In this document: positions 8,438-15,511 of the stretch, piece by piece
Layout: each line of letters begins with the position of its first letter
Position numbering within the stretch: the first letter of the stretch is position 1
Assembly: GCF_004348345.1 (NCBI RefSeq)
Contig: NZ_SMJZ01000043.1
Span: 1 to 47,967, forward strand
Origin: Nonomuraea longispora
GTDB lineage: Bacteria > Actinomycetota > Actinomycetes > Streptosporangiales > Streptosporangiaceae
Reading direction: 5' to 3'
Length of the DNA: 47,967 nt
Translations under genes and position numbers: made by a program
Notes under the pieces: model-generated
What the model was told of the DNA's origin: nothing
Database searches by the model: none
The model's input: the letters and a program-made list of their open reading frames with translations, nothing else

Positions 8438-9961
8438 CTACGACCGCGGCGGCTGCGGCCCGCCGGTGCCCGGAACCTCGATGCCCGCGCAGCTACTGCC
8501 ACGCGCCGGGACCCTGAGGTTGATCAGGTAGTCGTCGATTAGATCGTTGACGCAGTCACTCGGCCCGTAGGCGACGGTGCGGGGGTAGACGGTGTGCCCG
8601 TAACCCTCGTAGGTGACGAGGGTCGCTCCGGCCTGCTTCGCGGCGTTCTTGGACCAGGCGTAGACGCTGGCGTACTCGTTCACGTTGCCCACCATGACCA
8701 TCGGCGGCGCGCCGACGATCTTCAGGGGCGCCTGGGGGTTGGTGGCCTTGCCCGGGTATCCCGCGCAGTCCAGGACGGCCGCGCGATGGACGTCGTTCCA
8801 CATCATGTTGGGGTACTTCGCGGCGAGCCGGGAGAGCAGGGTCCTCAACTCGGAGTACTGCTTGATCCGGAAGTTCCAGTCCTGGCAGAACGACGCCTGC
8901 CGGGTGAAGTTCTGCGTCTTCCCGGCCTTCGCCTTCGGTGCGGCCTTCGGCTTGGGCATCGCGGCGCCGCCGTCGTAGAGGGACTTGAACGTGCTGGCGA
9001 CGTCCTTCCACAACTCCGGCATGTTCACGCCGAGGGCTATCCGGGACAGTCCGTACACATCGAGAGGCTGGCCGTTGAGCGGGTCTTTGAGCGTTCCCTT
9101 CTTGGCCCGCTCGCGCAACTCGCCGAAGATCTTCTTGGTGCCCCTGCCGTACAGGGCACAGTCAGCGGTCTTGTCGCACCAGGCGGCGAACTGGAGGAAG
9201 TTTTTCTCCGCCGGGGCGGTCGCGGAGTCCATCATCTCGGTGATGGTCTCGATGCTGTGGTCGACGTTGCCGTCGGCGACACTCGCCCGGACGCGATCGG
9301 GGAACATCGCGGCGTACTGCTGGACCCTTACGGTTCCGTACGAGTATCCGATCTGGGTGATCTTGTTCTCGCCCAGCGCGGCCCGGATGGCGTCCATGTC
9401 CTGGACAACATGCAGGTTGTCCATGTGGTCGTACAGGGGACCCGAGAGCTTGCGGCAGTTCTCGCTGAGCTGCTTGTTGGCCAGCTTCAATGATTCGAAG
9501 GCGGCGTTGCTCTGCGGCATCGGGGTGTTCATCACCTTATCGACCAGCGCGGTCGCGCACTTGATCTGGGTGCTGGTGTTGATGCCGCGCGGGTCGAAGG
9601 TGACGACGTCGAAGCGCTCCTGCACCGCCGCGGTGAACTGCGGGTCTCGCGCGAGCACGGCGACGCCGGAGGTCCCTGGGCCGCCCGGGACCATGAGGGC
9701 GGTACCGATACGGGTGGAGGCGGGACCGGTGGCCTTGCGGCGGGCCAGACCGATCTGGATGGTCCGGCCCTTGGGCCGCGACCAGTCGAGCGGCACCTTG
9801 ATGGTGGCGCACTGCATGCCTTCCTTGGGCTCTGTACAGGATTGCCAGTCGATGGCGCCCGCCTGTGCCTGAGCGACCACCGGGGTGGCCACGACAAGCG
9901 AGGCCACGAGCGTCAGCGTGCCCGTGAGGACGGCCGGCAGGGGGCGACTAGGAAGTCTCAT
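8438..9961 (-). CDS. Secreted alpha/beta hydrolase, tripeptidyl aminopeptidase-like
   Basis: 507 residues. A Sec signal peptide is evident (MRLPSRPLPAVLTGTLTLVA ... VVAQAQA), followed by DWQSC and KVPLDWSRP, the usual start of TAP-type peptidases of Streptomyces. VPGGPGTSG is the oxyanion region, GYSYGT carries the nucleophile serine, and GYGHTVYP holds the catalytic histidine. The C-terminal TAP-like domain ends with a Cys-containing tail. Such enzymes remove tripeptides from extracellular proteins or cleave hydrophobic esters. The frame is open upstream to 10045, but ATG 9961 directly precedes the signal peptide and has AAAGGG upstream. A large stem-loop lies in the leader. Confidence 0.9.
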   Translation of the reverse strand: MRLPSRPLPAVLTGTLTLVASLVVATPVVAQAQAGAIDWQSCTEPKEGMQCATIKVPLDWSRPKGRTIQIGLARRKATGPASTRIGTALMVPGGPGTSGVAVLARDPQFTAAVQERFDVVTFDPRGINTSTQIKCATALVDKVMNTPMPQSNAAFESLKLANKQLSENCRKLSGPLYDHMDNLHVVQDMDAIRAALGENKITQIGYSYGTVRVQQYAAMFPDRVRASVADGNVDHSIETITEMMDSATAPAEKNFLQFAAWCDKTADCALYGRGTKKIFGELRERAKKGTLKDPLNGQPLDVYGLSRIALGVNMPELWKDVASTFKSLYDGGAAMPKPKAAPKAKAGKTQNFTRQASFCQDWNFRIKQYSELRTLLSRLAAKYPNMMWNDVHRAAVLDCAGYPGKATNPQAPLKIVGAPPMVMVGNVNEYASVYAWSKNAAKQAGATLVTYEGYGHTVYPRTVAYGPSDCVNDLIDDYLINLRVPARGSSCAGIEVPGTGGPQPPRS

Positions 9962-10008
9962 GAAAAGACGGACCCTTTCGGTGAGTGCGGGGGAAGAAAC
10001 ACCACTGC

Positions 10009-10044
10009 TGACGGCACGGATCGGCTGCGCGATCCGTGCCGTCA
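10009..10044 (-). promoter_or_regulatory. Perfect 15-bp hairpin in the peptidase leader
   Basis: TGACGGCACGGATCG and CGATCCGTGCCGTCA form a perfect 15-bp stem with a 6-base loop, 48-83 bases upstream of the peptidase start codon. No T-run follows, so it is not a classical terminator. It may be a leader attenuator, an RNA-stability element, or a protein-binding palindrome. Confidence 0.6.
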
Positions 10045-10191
10045 TTCACAGTCAGAAGACTTAGCAAGGCGGTGGTTTCGGGGCGGTATCGGCGCTCACC
10101 GGACGCCGGGGCACCGCACCTGGGGCCCTCCCCCCGAAGTGTGGACACCTTGAGTGCCGGATGATGGACATCCGGAGGCAAGGAGTTCCAC

Positions 10192-10308
10192 GTGGCGATG
10201 AAGTCGTATCCGCCGGAGTTCAAGGCGGACGCCGTCGCGTTGTACCTGTCTGACCCGAGCCGGACGTACGCGTCGGTCGGCCGGGACCTGGGCGGGAATG
10301 CCCGATGA
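10192..10308 (+). mobile_element. IS3-family OrfA remnant (N-terminal fragment)
   Basis: A frame starting GTGGCGATG reads VAMKSYPPEFKADAVALYL then SDPSRTYASVGRDLG, the HTH start of IS3-type transposase OrfA, and is lost after DLG, reaching a stop at 10308. Only about 33 of the usual ~100 residues remain. The upstream ~60 bases, beginning near GTGTGGACACC at 10139, look like the IS left end. The break coincides with the break in an opposite-strand DUF1905 gene. The element is non-functional. Confidence 0.7.
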
Positions 10309-10390
10309 CGGTGATCGTCACTGGCGGTCGCGCGCCCCCGCCGAGAGCCTCCACCACCTCGGGCGGCTCGACGAGGGTGCGGACCTTCAC
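10297..10390 (-). pseudogene. DUF1905 (YdeI-like) gene fragment
   Basis: From a GTG at 10390, with AAGGAG 6 bases before it, the minus strand reads VKVRTLVEPPEVVEALGGG and then ARPPVTITVIGH. This is the characteristic opening of DUF1905 proteins (VVEALGxGxRPPVxVTxxGH). After GH the similarity stops and the frame runs into the IS3 fragment read backwards. The fragment follows the VOC gene by 27 bases, so the two once formed an operon. Only about 34 residues survive. The stretch 10046-10417 holds only this and the IS remnant. Confidence 0.6.
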
Positions 10391-10417
10391 GATCTGCTCC
10401 TTGCCCTTCCTCTGCGG

Positions 10418-10831
10418 CTACTCCGCGGCGGGCTGATCCTTGCCCTGGGCGCTGTAGCCGACGCGCCAGATGTAGCCGTCCGGATCGGCGAAGGTGCCGC
10501 CGTACCCACCCCACGGCAGGGCGTCGGCGGGCTTGAGGATCGTGGCGCCGGCTTCCTCGGCCTCCCCCATCACCTCGTCAACCCGCGCCTCACTACTGGC
10601 CTCGTAGGTAAGGACCAGCCCGCTGAAGCCGCTGCCCTCCGAGCTCGTGCCCACCAGCTTGGCCAGACCTGCCCGGCCGTAAAGGCCGATGGGAGAGGCG
10701 CCGTCGGACTCGAAGAACACCGAAATGCCGTAGTCGTTCTTGACCTTCCAGCCGAGCCCGTCGGTGTAGAACCGCTTGGCGGCCTCCATGTCCTGGACGC
10801 CGAGCAGGGTCGGGATCACGTGCGCTGTCAT
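10418..10831 (-). CDS. VOC-superfamily (glyoxalase/bleomycin-resistance-like) protein
   Basis: 137 residues with two beta-alpha-beta-beta-beta modules: MTAHVIPTLLGVQDMEAAKR then FYTDGLGWKV, and a second half ending WGGYGGTFADPDGYIWRVGY, the typical metal-site Glu/Asp-Pro-Asp-Gly region. The first residue H5 may be a metal ligand. Function is not predictable; such proteins can be antibiotic-binding or lyase/dioxygenase types. ATG 10831 has AGGAGCTCAAG upstream, and earlier in-frame starts lack this site. The gene diverges from the sigma factor gene, with an ECF-type promoter element facing it. It shares neither close sequence nor length with the VOC protein after the sigma gene. Confidence 0.88.
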   Translation of the reverse strand: MTAHVIPTLLGVQDMEAAKRFYTDGLGWKVKNDYGISVFFESDGASPIGLYGRAGLAKLVGTSSEGSGFSGLVLTYEASSEARVDEVMGEAEEAGATILKPADALPWGGYGGTFADPDGYIWRVGYSAQGKDQPAAE

Positions 10832-10888
10832 GTCTTGAGCTCCTGTTCGAGGTGTATGTGCTGCATGACCAGCAGGTGAAACGCCGGA

Positions 10889-10915
10889 TGTCACATCGGC
10901 GTGTATTCACCGGTC
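10889..10915 (+). promoter_or_regulatory. ECF41/SigJ-type promoter-like element for the sigma gene
   Basis: TGTCACA at 10889-10895 is followed after 16 bases by GGTC at 10912-10915. From memory, ECF41 promoters have -35 TGTCACA and -10 CGTC, so this matches at all but one base. It lies 38 bases upstream of the sigma factor ATG and suggests autoregulation. Confidence 0.55.
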
Positions 10916-10931
10916 AATCAGTAATGACCGG
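10910..10931. repeat. Inverted repeat at the centre of the VOC/sigma divergent region
   Basis: CCGGTCA-N8-TGACCGG is a perfect 7-bp inverted repeat. Each arm supplies the -10-like GGTC of one of the two facing ECF-type promoter elements, so the symmetry may reflect paired promoters or an extra operator. Confidence 0.6.
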
Positions 10932-10951
10932 CTAGACGGAGGAATGTGACA
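10926..10951 (-). promoter_or_regulatory. ECF41/SigJ-type promoter-like element for the VOC gene
   Basis: On the minus strand TGTCACA (10951-10945) is followed after 15 bases by GGTC (10929-10926), mirroring the element on the other strand. Transcription from it would lead into the VOC gene at 10831. Spacing is one base shorter than on the plus strand. Confidence 0.45.
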
Positions 10952-10952
10952 G

Positions 10953-11825
10953 ATGATCGAGCAGGACTGGCTGAGCGAGCGGTTCGCCGAGCACCAGGAT
11001 CGCCTGCACGCGGTCGCCTACCGGATGCTCGGCTCATCCGGCGAGGCCGAGGACGCGGTGCAGGAGGCGTGGCTGCGGGTCAGCCGTGCCGACACCAGCC
11101 AGGTAGAGAACCCGGGAGGGTGGCTGACCACGATCGTCGCCCGGGTCTGCCTGAACATGCTCGATGCACGCCGAGCCCGGCGCGAGGACGTGGCCGGGGC
11201 GCTGCCGCCCGGGCCGGCCACACCACAGCCCAGCGTCCACCCGAACGGTCAGGCCGGACCCGAGGACGAGGCGCTGCTCGCCGATTCGGTCGGTGTCGCG
11301 CTGATGGTGGTGCTGGACACGCTGACCCCCGCCGAACGGCTCGCGTTCGTCCTGCACGACGTCTTCGCCGTGTCATTCGCCGAAATCGGCCCCATCATCG
11401 ACCGCTCCCCGGCGGCGGCCCGGCAACTGGCCAGCCGAGCCCGGCGCCGGGTGCAAGGAACGGCCCAAGCCTCCGATGCCGCGCAATCGGCCAAGCGGGA
11501 CATCGTCGAGGCCTTCCTGGCCGCCTCCCGCAACGGGGACTTCAACGCCCTGCTCGAACTACTCGATCCGGACGTCGTGGCGGTCGAGCTCCGCGGCGCA
11601 CGCGCGGTGGCCTCCTTCTTCTCCGGACGAGCCGAGGCCGCCCGGCTCGCTCTGGTCGACGGCGTCCCTGCGGCTGTCTGGGCACAGCGCGGCCAGCCGA
11701 AGGCCGTCTTCGCATTCACCATCAGCGACGGGAAGATCACCCACATCGCCATCGACGCCGACCCCGACCGGGTCCGCGACCACGACATTGTCCTTCTCGG
11801 CACCGGCAACACGGAGCGGCGATGA
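10953..11825 (+). CDS. ECF sigma factor, SigJ/ECF41-like with C-terminal SnoaL-type domain
   Basis: 290 residues. Region sigma2 (about 1-75) contains HAVAYRMLGSSGEAEDAVQE and WLRVSRAD. Region sigma4 (about 110-165) contains LTPAERLAFVLHDVF and AARQLASRARRRV. The last ~115 residues form an NTF2/SnoaL-like domain (DIVEAFLAASRNGDFNALLE ... ISDGKITHI). Fused C-terminal domains control activity in place of an anti-sigma factor in this family. The DGGGR motif of classical ECF41 is not obvious. ATG 10953 has GGAGG 10 bases upstream. Its stop overlaps the next VOC start (ATGA). TGTCACA-type promoter elements occur on both strands just upstream. Confidence 0.92.
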   Translation: MIEQDWLSERFAEHQDRLHAVAYRMLGSSGEAEDAVQEAWLRVSRADTSQVENPGGWLTTIVARVCLNMLDARRARREDVAGALPPGPATPQPSVHPNGQAGPEDEALLADSVGVALMVVLDTLTPAERLAFVLHDVFAVSFAEIGPIIDRSPAAARQLASRARRRVQGTAQASDAAQSAKRDIVEAFLAASRNGDFNALLELLDPDVVAVELRGARAVASFFSGRAEAARLALVDGVPAAVWAQRGQPKAVFAFTISDGKITHIAIDADPDRVRDHDIVLLGTGNTERR

Positions 11826-12313
11826 GCCGGCCTTCCCAACCGGGTCGTCGCAGGGCAGGCACGGATCTCAGACTGGCCTCTTGCACCCTCACCGTCCACG
11901 ACATCGACGAGGCGCTCGGCTTCTACTGGGACGTGCTCGGCTTCGCCGTACGCGACGACGTCGAACTCGAGGGAATGCGGTGGACGAGCGTCAGCCCGCC
12001 CTCGCAGCCGGGCATGCAGATCTTACTCCAGCCGCCCGGCGCGGACCCAGGGGCCTCGCCGGTCGATCGGCGGGCCATCAAGGATCTGATCGCCAAGGGT
12101 CTGCTGAGCCGTCTGATCTTTCAGACCGACGACTGCGACGCCACCTTCGAGTACCTCGAGGCCGCAGGCGCCGAAGTGATGCAGGAACCGATCACCCAGC
12201 CTGACGGCGTCCGCGACTGCGCCTTCCTCGATCCCTCCGGCAACATGCTGCGATTCACCGAGCCACTTGGGTCGCGGCGGGCACACGCCGCGACAGACCA
12301 CCCGGCGACCTGA
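11822..12313 (+). CDS. VOC-superfamily protein co-transcribed with the sigma factor
   Basis: 163 residues. After a basic N-terminal extension of about 17 residues the fold begins at LRLASCTLTVHDIDEALGFY with WDVLGFAVRDDVE, and it ends in FLDPSGNMLRFTEPL with the usual Pro-Ser-Gly-Asn turn. This resembles small bleomycin-resistance/glyoxalase proteins. It is coupled to the sigma gene through ATGA, so it is very likely a target or partner of that regulator. ECF41-type sigma genes are typically linked to oxidoreductases and CMD proteins, so a VOC partner fits loosely. The C-terminal ~15 residues (RRAHAATDHPAT) abut a truncated SDR gene and may be altered by that rearrangement. Confidence 0.85.
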   Translation: MSRPSQPGRRRAGTDLRLASCTLTVHDIDEALGFYWDVLGFAVRDDVELEGMRWTSVSPPSQPGMQILLQPPGADPGASPVDRRAIKDLIAKGLLSRLIFQTDDCDATFEYLEAAGAEVMQEPITQPDGVRDCAFLDPSGNMLRFTEPLGSRRAHAATDHPAT

Positions 12314-12314
12314 A

Positions 12315-12906
12315 CGCGGCCACGGACACGCCGCTGCCGCGCACCAACTGGCCCAGGTGGGCCATACGGTCGTCGTGGTCGGACGGTCGCCGCACAAGAC
12401 AAAGGCCGTTGCGGCCGCGATCGGCGCGGATCACTTCGTGGCCGACTTCACGCGCCTGAACGACGTACAGCGGCTGGCCGCGGACCTGGATGCCAGGTAT
12501 CCGCGGATCGACGTGCTCGCCAACAACGCCGGCGGGGTCTTCGGCGACCCCGCGAAGACCGTCGACGGGTTCGAGAAGACCTTCCAGATCAATCACCTGG
12601 CGCCGTTCCTCCTCACCCGCCTGCTGATGGACAAGCTCATCGGCTCACAGGCAGCGATCATCCAGACATCCACCCTGCACGGCGGCATGGTGCGCGCGCT
12701 CGACCTCCTCGGATCAGCTCGTCTGGCTCGCCGGGGGCACCCCCGGCCTCGACTGGGCCTCCGGCGAGTTCTACGCGAAACGGGTACCGGGCAAGGGGCT
12801 CAACCCGCTCGCGCTGGACACCGACCTCGCCCGCGGCCTCTGGGAACGGTCCGAGGAACTGCTCGGGTGGGCTGGGCAGACCGAGGCAAAGGACGGCGTC
12901 GGCTGA
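12315..12906 (+). pseudogene. Short-chain dehydrogenase pseudogene (truncated, internally deleted, frameshifted)
   Basis: Frame one reads AHQLAQVGHTVVVVGRSPHK, DVLANNAGGVFGDPAKTV and NHLAPFLLTRLLMDKL, clear SDR strands with the NNAG motif. The start codon and most of the glycine-rich loop are missing. After QTSTLHGG the text jumps, and a second frame gives DQLVWLAGGTPGLDW, YAKRVPGKGLNPLA and LWERSEELLGW to the TGA at 12904, the usual SDR tail. About 90 residues that should carry the YxxxK catalytic pair are absent. The gene is dead; it begins immediately after the VOC stop codon, so the 5' deletion ends there. Confidence 0.8.
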
Positions 12907-12933
12907 CTGTCGCGGCGCCGAGCTGGGCGTTCA

Positions 12934-13053
12934 CGCGTGATCGAGCGCACGATCGCCCTGCTGCACCGGTTCGGCCGCCTGCGCATCCGCCGGCAGATCC
13001 GTGACAACATTCACGAAGCATTCATGGCCCTCGCCGCCCCGATCATGTGGTGA
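12934..13053 (+). mobile_element. IS5-type transposase C-terminal fragment
   Basis: 40 codons read RVIERTIALLHRFGRLRIRR then QIRDNIHEAFMALAAPIMW and stop. This matches the end of IS5/IS4-like DDE transposases (RWVVERTxAWLHRFRRLRIR ... IHEAFLxLACALI). The Glu of the DDE triad falls in the first residues of the fragment. The rest of the element is absent. It lies between two other decayed genes and marks past IS activity. Confidence 0.7.
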
Positions 13054-13194
13054 ACGAGGCCTTATCCGTTACGCCCTTGGTTAGGACCTCTTAGTGGTCA
13101 GTGATCAGGGGCAGTCCGCGCCGGATCGTTGCGAAGGTCTCCTGCGCGAGCGACCCAAGCCGGATCACCGACGCCGCAGGTGCCGACATCGATG

Positions 13195-13277
13195 TGCTTT
13201 GCAACGGGGTGAATCGGGAGACCCGCCCATTGAGGGAATCGCAGTTGGACGAGACGGCGCACCTGCTCCACGGTGAT
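13195..13277 (-). pseudogene. Aminoglycoside-phosphotransferase-family N-terminal remnant
   Basis: The minus strand reads ITVEQVRRLVQLRFPQWAGL then PIHPV, closely resembling the opening of APH/choline-kinase-like proteins (LVxxQFPQWAGLPIRPV). The kinase nucleotide loop is missing and the reading is lost after PIHPV. It directly follows and partly overlaps the ferredoxin remnant. Of the 350 bases from 13054 to 13407, only this and the ferredoxin piece are recognisable; the end nearest 13100 shows nothing I can name. Confidence 0.45.
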
Positions 13278-13389
13278 CCCTCGATCGAGATCGCCCGTCC
13301 CGGGCACACCATGGTTGCCTCCCGGACGGATTTGTGCTGCTCCGCGTCGGCGTACGGATGCAACCGACCTCGTCCAGAATGATCTTCAT
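13278..13389 (-). pseudogene. [3Fe-4S] ferredoxin remnant downstream of P450
   Basis: An ATG 18 bases after the P450 stop begins MKIILDEVGC, the typical N-terminus of P450-partner ferredoxins. The reading then shifts frame to AEQHKSVREATMVCPGRAIS, the typical C-terminus with its last cluster cysteine. The middle segment with the CxxxxxC cluster loop is deleted. It can no longer bind a cluster, so the adjacent P450 must draw electrons from another redox partner. Position and both termini make the call convincing despite the decay. Confidence 0.7.
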
Positions 13390-13407
13390 TCAGGTTTCCC
13401 CTTTCGG

Positions 13408-14613
13408 TTACCAGGTCACCGGCAGCCGGTGAATGCCGTAGACGAGCGCGTCGCTCTTGAACGGCAGGTGCTCCACGGGGTCCGCCAGCGCCAGGTCCGG
13501 TATCCGTGCGAACAACGTGTTGAGCACGATCTCCAGCTCCAGTCGGGCCAGGTTCTGCCCGAGGCACTGGTGGATCCCGAAACCGAAGGCCAGATGGTGC
13601 CGTGCGCCGCGGTCGACGTCGATCCGATCCGGCCGCGCGAACACGTCCGGGTCGTGGCTGGCGGCCGCGGCCGCCACGATGACGCCGTCACCGGCGCGGA
13701 AGGTGGTGCCGTTCAGTTCGAAATCCTCGACGACCACCCGGGACGTGGCGTTGTCGACGATGGAGTGGAACCGCAGCAGCTCGTCGACCAGTTGCGGGGT
13801 CTGCTCGGGCCGCTCCCGCAATCCGGTCAGCAGTTTCGGATCGTCCAGCAGCGAGGCCACGCTCAGCGAGATCATGTTGGCGGTGGTCTCGTGACCGCCG
13901 ACCAGCAGCAGGAGACCGATTCCGGTCAGGGTCTCGCGGTCATAGGCGTCGATGCCGCGGTATTTCTCGATCAGGCGGCTCAGCAGGTCCTCGCCCGGCT
14001 GGGCCTCCTTGCCCGCGACCAGGTCGTTGATGTACTGGCGCAACCACAGTGCGGTGTCACGTCGCTGTTCGCTTGTCGAGTTACGACTGAGAATGATCTT
14101 GGTTCTGCCCTGGAACCGGCCGCGGTCAACGTACGGCACCCCCAGCAGCTCGCAGATCACCAGCGACGGCACCGGCAGCGACAGGGCCTCCACCAGGTCG
14201 GCCGGCCGCGGTCCGGCGAGCATCTCGTCGATGGATCGGTCGGTGATCCGCTGGATCTCCGGCCGCATCTGCTTGACCCGCCTGACGGTGAACTCATTGG
14301 TGATCATGCGCCGGTGCCGGGAGTGCTCCGGCGGGTCCATGGCCACGATCGTGCCCTTCAGAGGCACCGAGGCGACCCCGGGGACCAGCTGCGGAAAACC
14401 GGGGTTCGCACGGTTCGAGCTGATCTTGTCACTGGACAGGAACGCCCGCGCCAAGGCGTGCCCGGTGATCAGCCACGCCTGTCTGCCGTCCTGCAGGGTC
14501 ACTCGCGAGATCGGCGCCTCTTGCCTGACTTGGGCGTACTGCGGCGGCGGGCCGAATGGGCAGGAGCGGGGCATCGGGTACGCCGGAGGGGTCTGAGCGG
14601 CGGAGATTGTCAT
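13408..14613 (-). CDS. Cytochrome P450, CYP105-like
   Basis: 401 residues, the usual size of soluble bacterial P450s. The I-helix oxygen-activation motif is GGHETTANM, the K-helix ExxR is in DELLRFHSI, and the haem-cysteine signature is FGFGIHQCLGQNLARLELEI. N-terminal CPFGPPPQY and the PPEHSRHRRM segment fit the CYP105/CYP107 group. It inserts oxygen into an unknown substrate with electrons from ferredoxin; its adjacent ferredoxin gene is broken. It is transcribed divergently from a TetR gene, with two 19-bp operators between, so induction by a TetR ligand is likely. A paralogous P450/TetR pair lies at 41966-44033. Confidence 0.95.
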   Translation of the reverse strand: MTISAAQTPPAYPMPRSCPFGPPPQYAQVRQEAPISRVTLQDGRQAWLITGHALARAFLSSDKISSNRANPGFPQLVPGVASVPLKGTIVAMDPPEHSRHRRMITNEFTVRRVKQMRPEIQRITDRSIDEMLAGPRPADLVEALSLPVPSLVICELLGVPYVDRGRFQGRTKIILSRNSTSEQRRDTALWLRQYINDLVAGKEAQPGEDLLSRLIEKYRGIDAYDRETLTGIGLLLLVGGHETTANMISLSVASLLDDPKLLTGLRERPEQTPQLVDELLRFHSIVDNATSRVVVEDFELNGTTFRAGDGVIVAAAAASHDPDVFARPDRIDVDRGARHHLAFGFGIHQCLGQNLARLELEIVLNTLFARIPDLALADPVEHLPFKSDALVYGIHRLPVTW

Positions 14614-14631
14614 GATGTCTCCTCTCGGAAT

Positions 14632-14650
14632 AAGAAACCATTAGTTTCTT
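14632..14650. promoter_or_regulatory. TetR operator O1 (perfect 19-bp palindrome)
   Basis: AAGAAAC-CATTA-GTTTCTT is a perfect 7-5-7 inverted repeat 19 bases upstream of the P450 start. It is the natural binding site for the divergent TetR protein and would block P450 transcription. Confidence 0.75.
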
Positions 14651-14674
14651 GTCCACAAGATAGGCTCGGCGATT

Positions 14675-14693
14675 AGGAAACGCAAGGTTTCTT
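14675..14693. promoter_or_regulatory. TetR operator O2 (near-perfect 19-bp palindrome)
   Basis: AGGAAAC-GCAAG-GTTTCTT has the same 7-5-7 layout as O1 with one arm mismatch. It ends 10 bases before the tetR ATG, so it would mediate autorepression. The centre-to-centre distance from O1 is 43 bases, about four helical turns. Confidence 0.7.
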
Positions 14694-14703
14694 GGGAGCT
14701 GTG

Positions 14704-15369
14704 ATGCCGAACACACCGAGGACGGACCCGTCCGCAGTCGAAACCGTGTCGCGCCGCCGGGGAGCCGAGCTCGAAGACGCCATCCTGGACGCGGCTCGCG
14801 AGGAACTGGCCGAACTGGGCTACGCGAAGTCCACCATGAGTGGCATCGCCAACCGGGCAGGCACCAGCAAACCCGTGTTGTACCGCCGCTGGAGCAGCCT
14901 GCCCGAGCTGGTGCTGGACACGCTGGGGAGCCGGTTCGCGAACGTGCCGGTCCCCGACACCGGCGATCTGCGCGACGATGTGCTGACCCTGTTGCGTCAG
15001 GCGCAGGCGAACCTCGCCGACACCCGCCGCGACACGGTCTCCGGGCTGATCGCGGACACGGTTCACGACGCGCGGCTGACACAGCGATTGCGGGACCTCA
15101 TCGCCGGCTCGACCCTGTCGGACGCTATGGCCACCGTGCTGGAGCGCGCGGCCGAGCGCGGCCAGATCCCGCCCGGCCGCCGGCCGCGACGGGTGATAAC
15201 GCTGCCGATCAGCCTGCTGCGGGACGACTTCGTGGTCTTCGGAATCCGGCCATCCGATGCCGACCTGGCCGCTGTCACCGACGAGGTCTTCCTTCCGCTC
15301 CTGGGTTACGCGCCACCTTCCAGCGTGGTTCGGAATCGCGACCGTCCGTCGAGCGAGCATCGAGAGTGA
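14704..15369 (+). CDS. TetR-family regulator divergent to P450
   Basis: 221 residues. The HTH is at about 20-65: AILDAAREELAELGYAKSTM, SGIANRAGTSKPVLYRRW. The rest is a divergent all-alpha ligand-binding domain with a C-terminal TetR_C-type segment. ATG 14704 follows GGGAG by five bases; an upstream TTG in frame is unlikely. It faces the P450 gene across a 90-base gap with two 19-bp palindromes and is expected to repress both genes until a substrate-like ligand binds. About 140 bases after the stop, up to the D-aminoacylase 3' end, hold nothing recognised. Confidence 0.92.
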   Translation: MPNTPRTDPSAVETVSRRRGAELEDAILDAAREELAELGYAKSTMSGIANRAGTSKPVLYRRWSSLPELVLDTLGSRFANVPVPDTGDLRDDVLTLLRQAQANLADTRRDTVSGLIADTVHDARLTQRLRDLIAGSTLSDAMATVLERAAERGQIPPGRRPRRVITLPISLLRDDFVVFGIRPSDADLAAVTDEVFLPLLGYAPPSSVVRNRDRPSSEHRE

Positions 15370-15511
15370 TTGGCGCTGTCCGAGTGCGGTTCGCGAGCCT
15401 CGCGTGCCGTCCGGCGTTGATCCGGCCTTCCGCCAGGCCAATCGAGGGCTTCACGCCGCCTGGTCCTGGACGCTCGGCATGGACCTTCCCCTATGACAAC
15501 CCCAAGGCCGG

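Noticed and set aside
13408..14613. P450 as part of a natural-product biosynthetic cluster
   Set aside because: No PKS, NRPS, terpene synthase or other core enzyme is present in the window.
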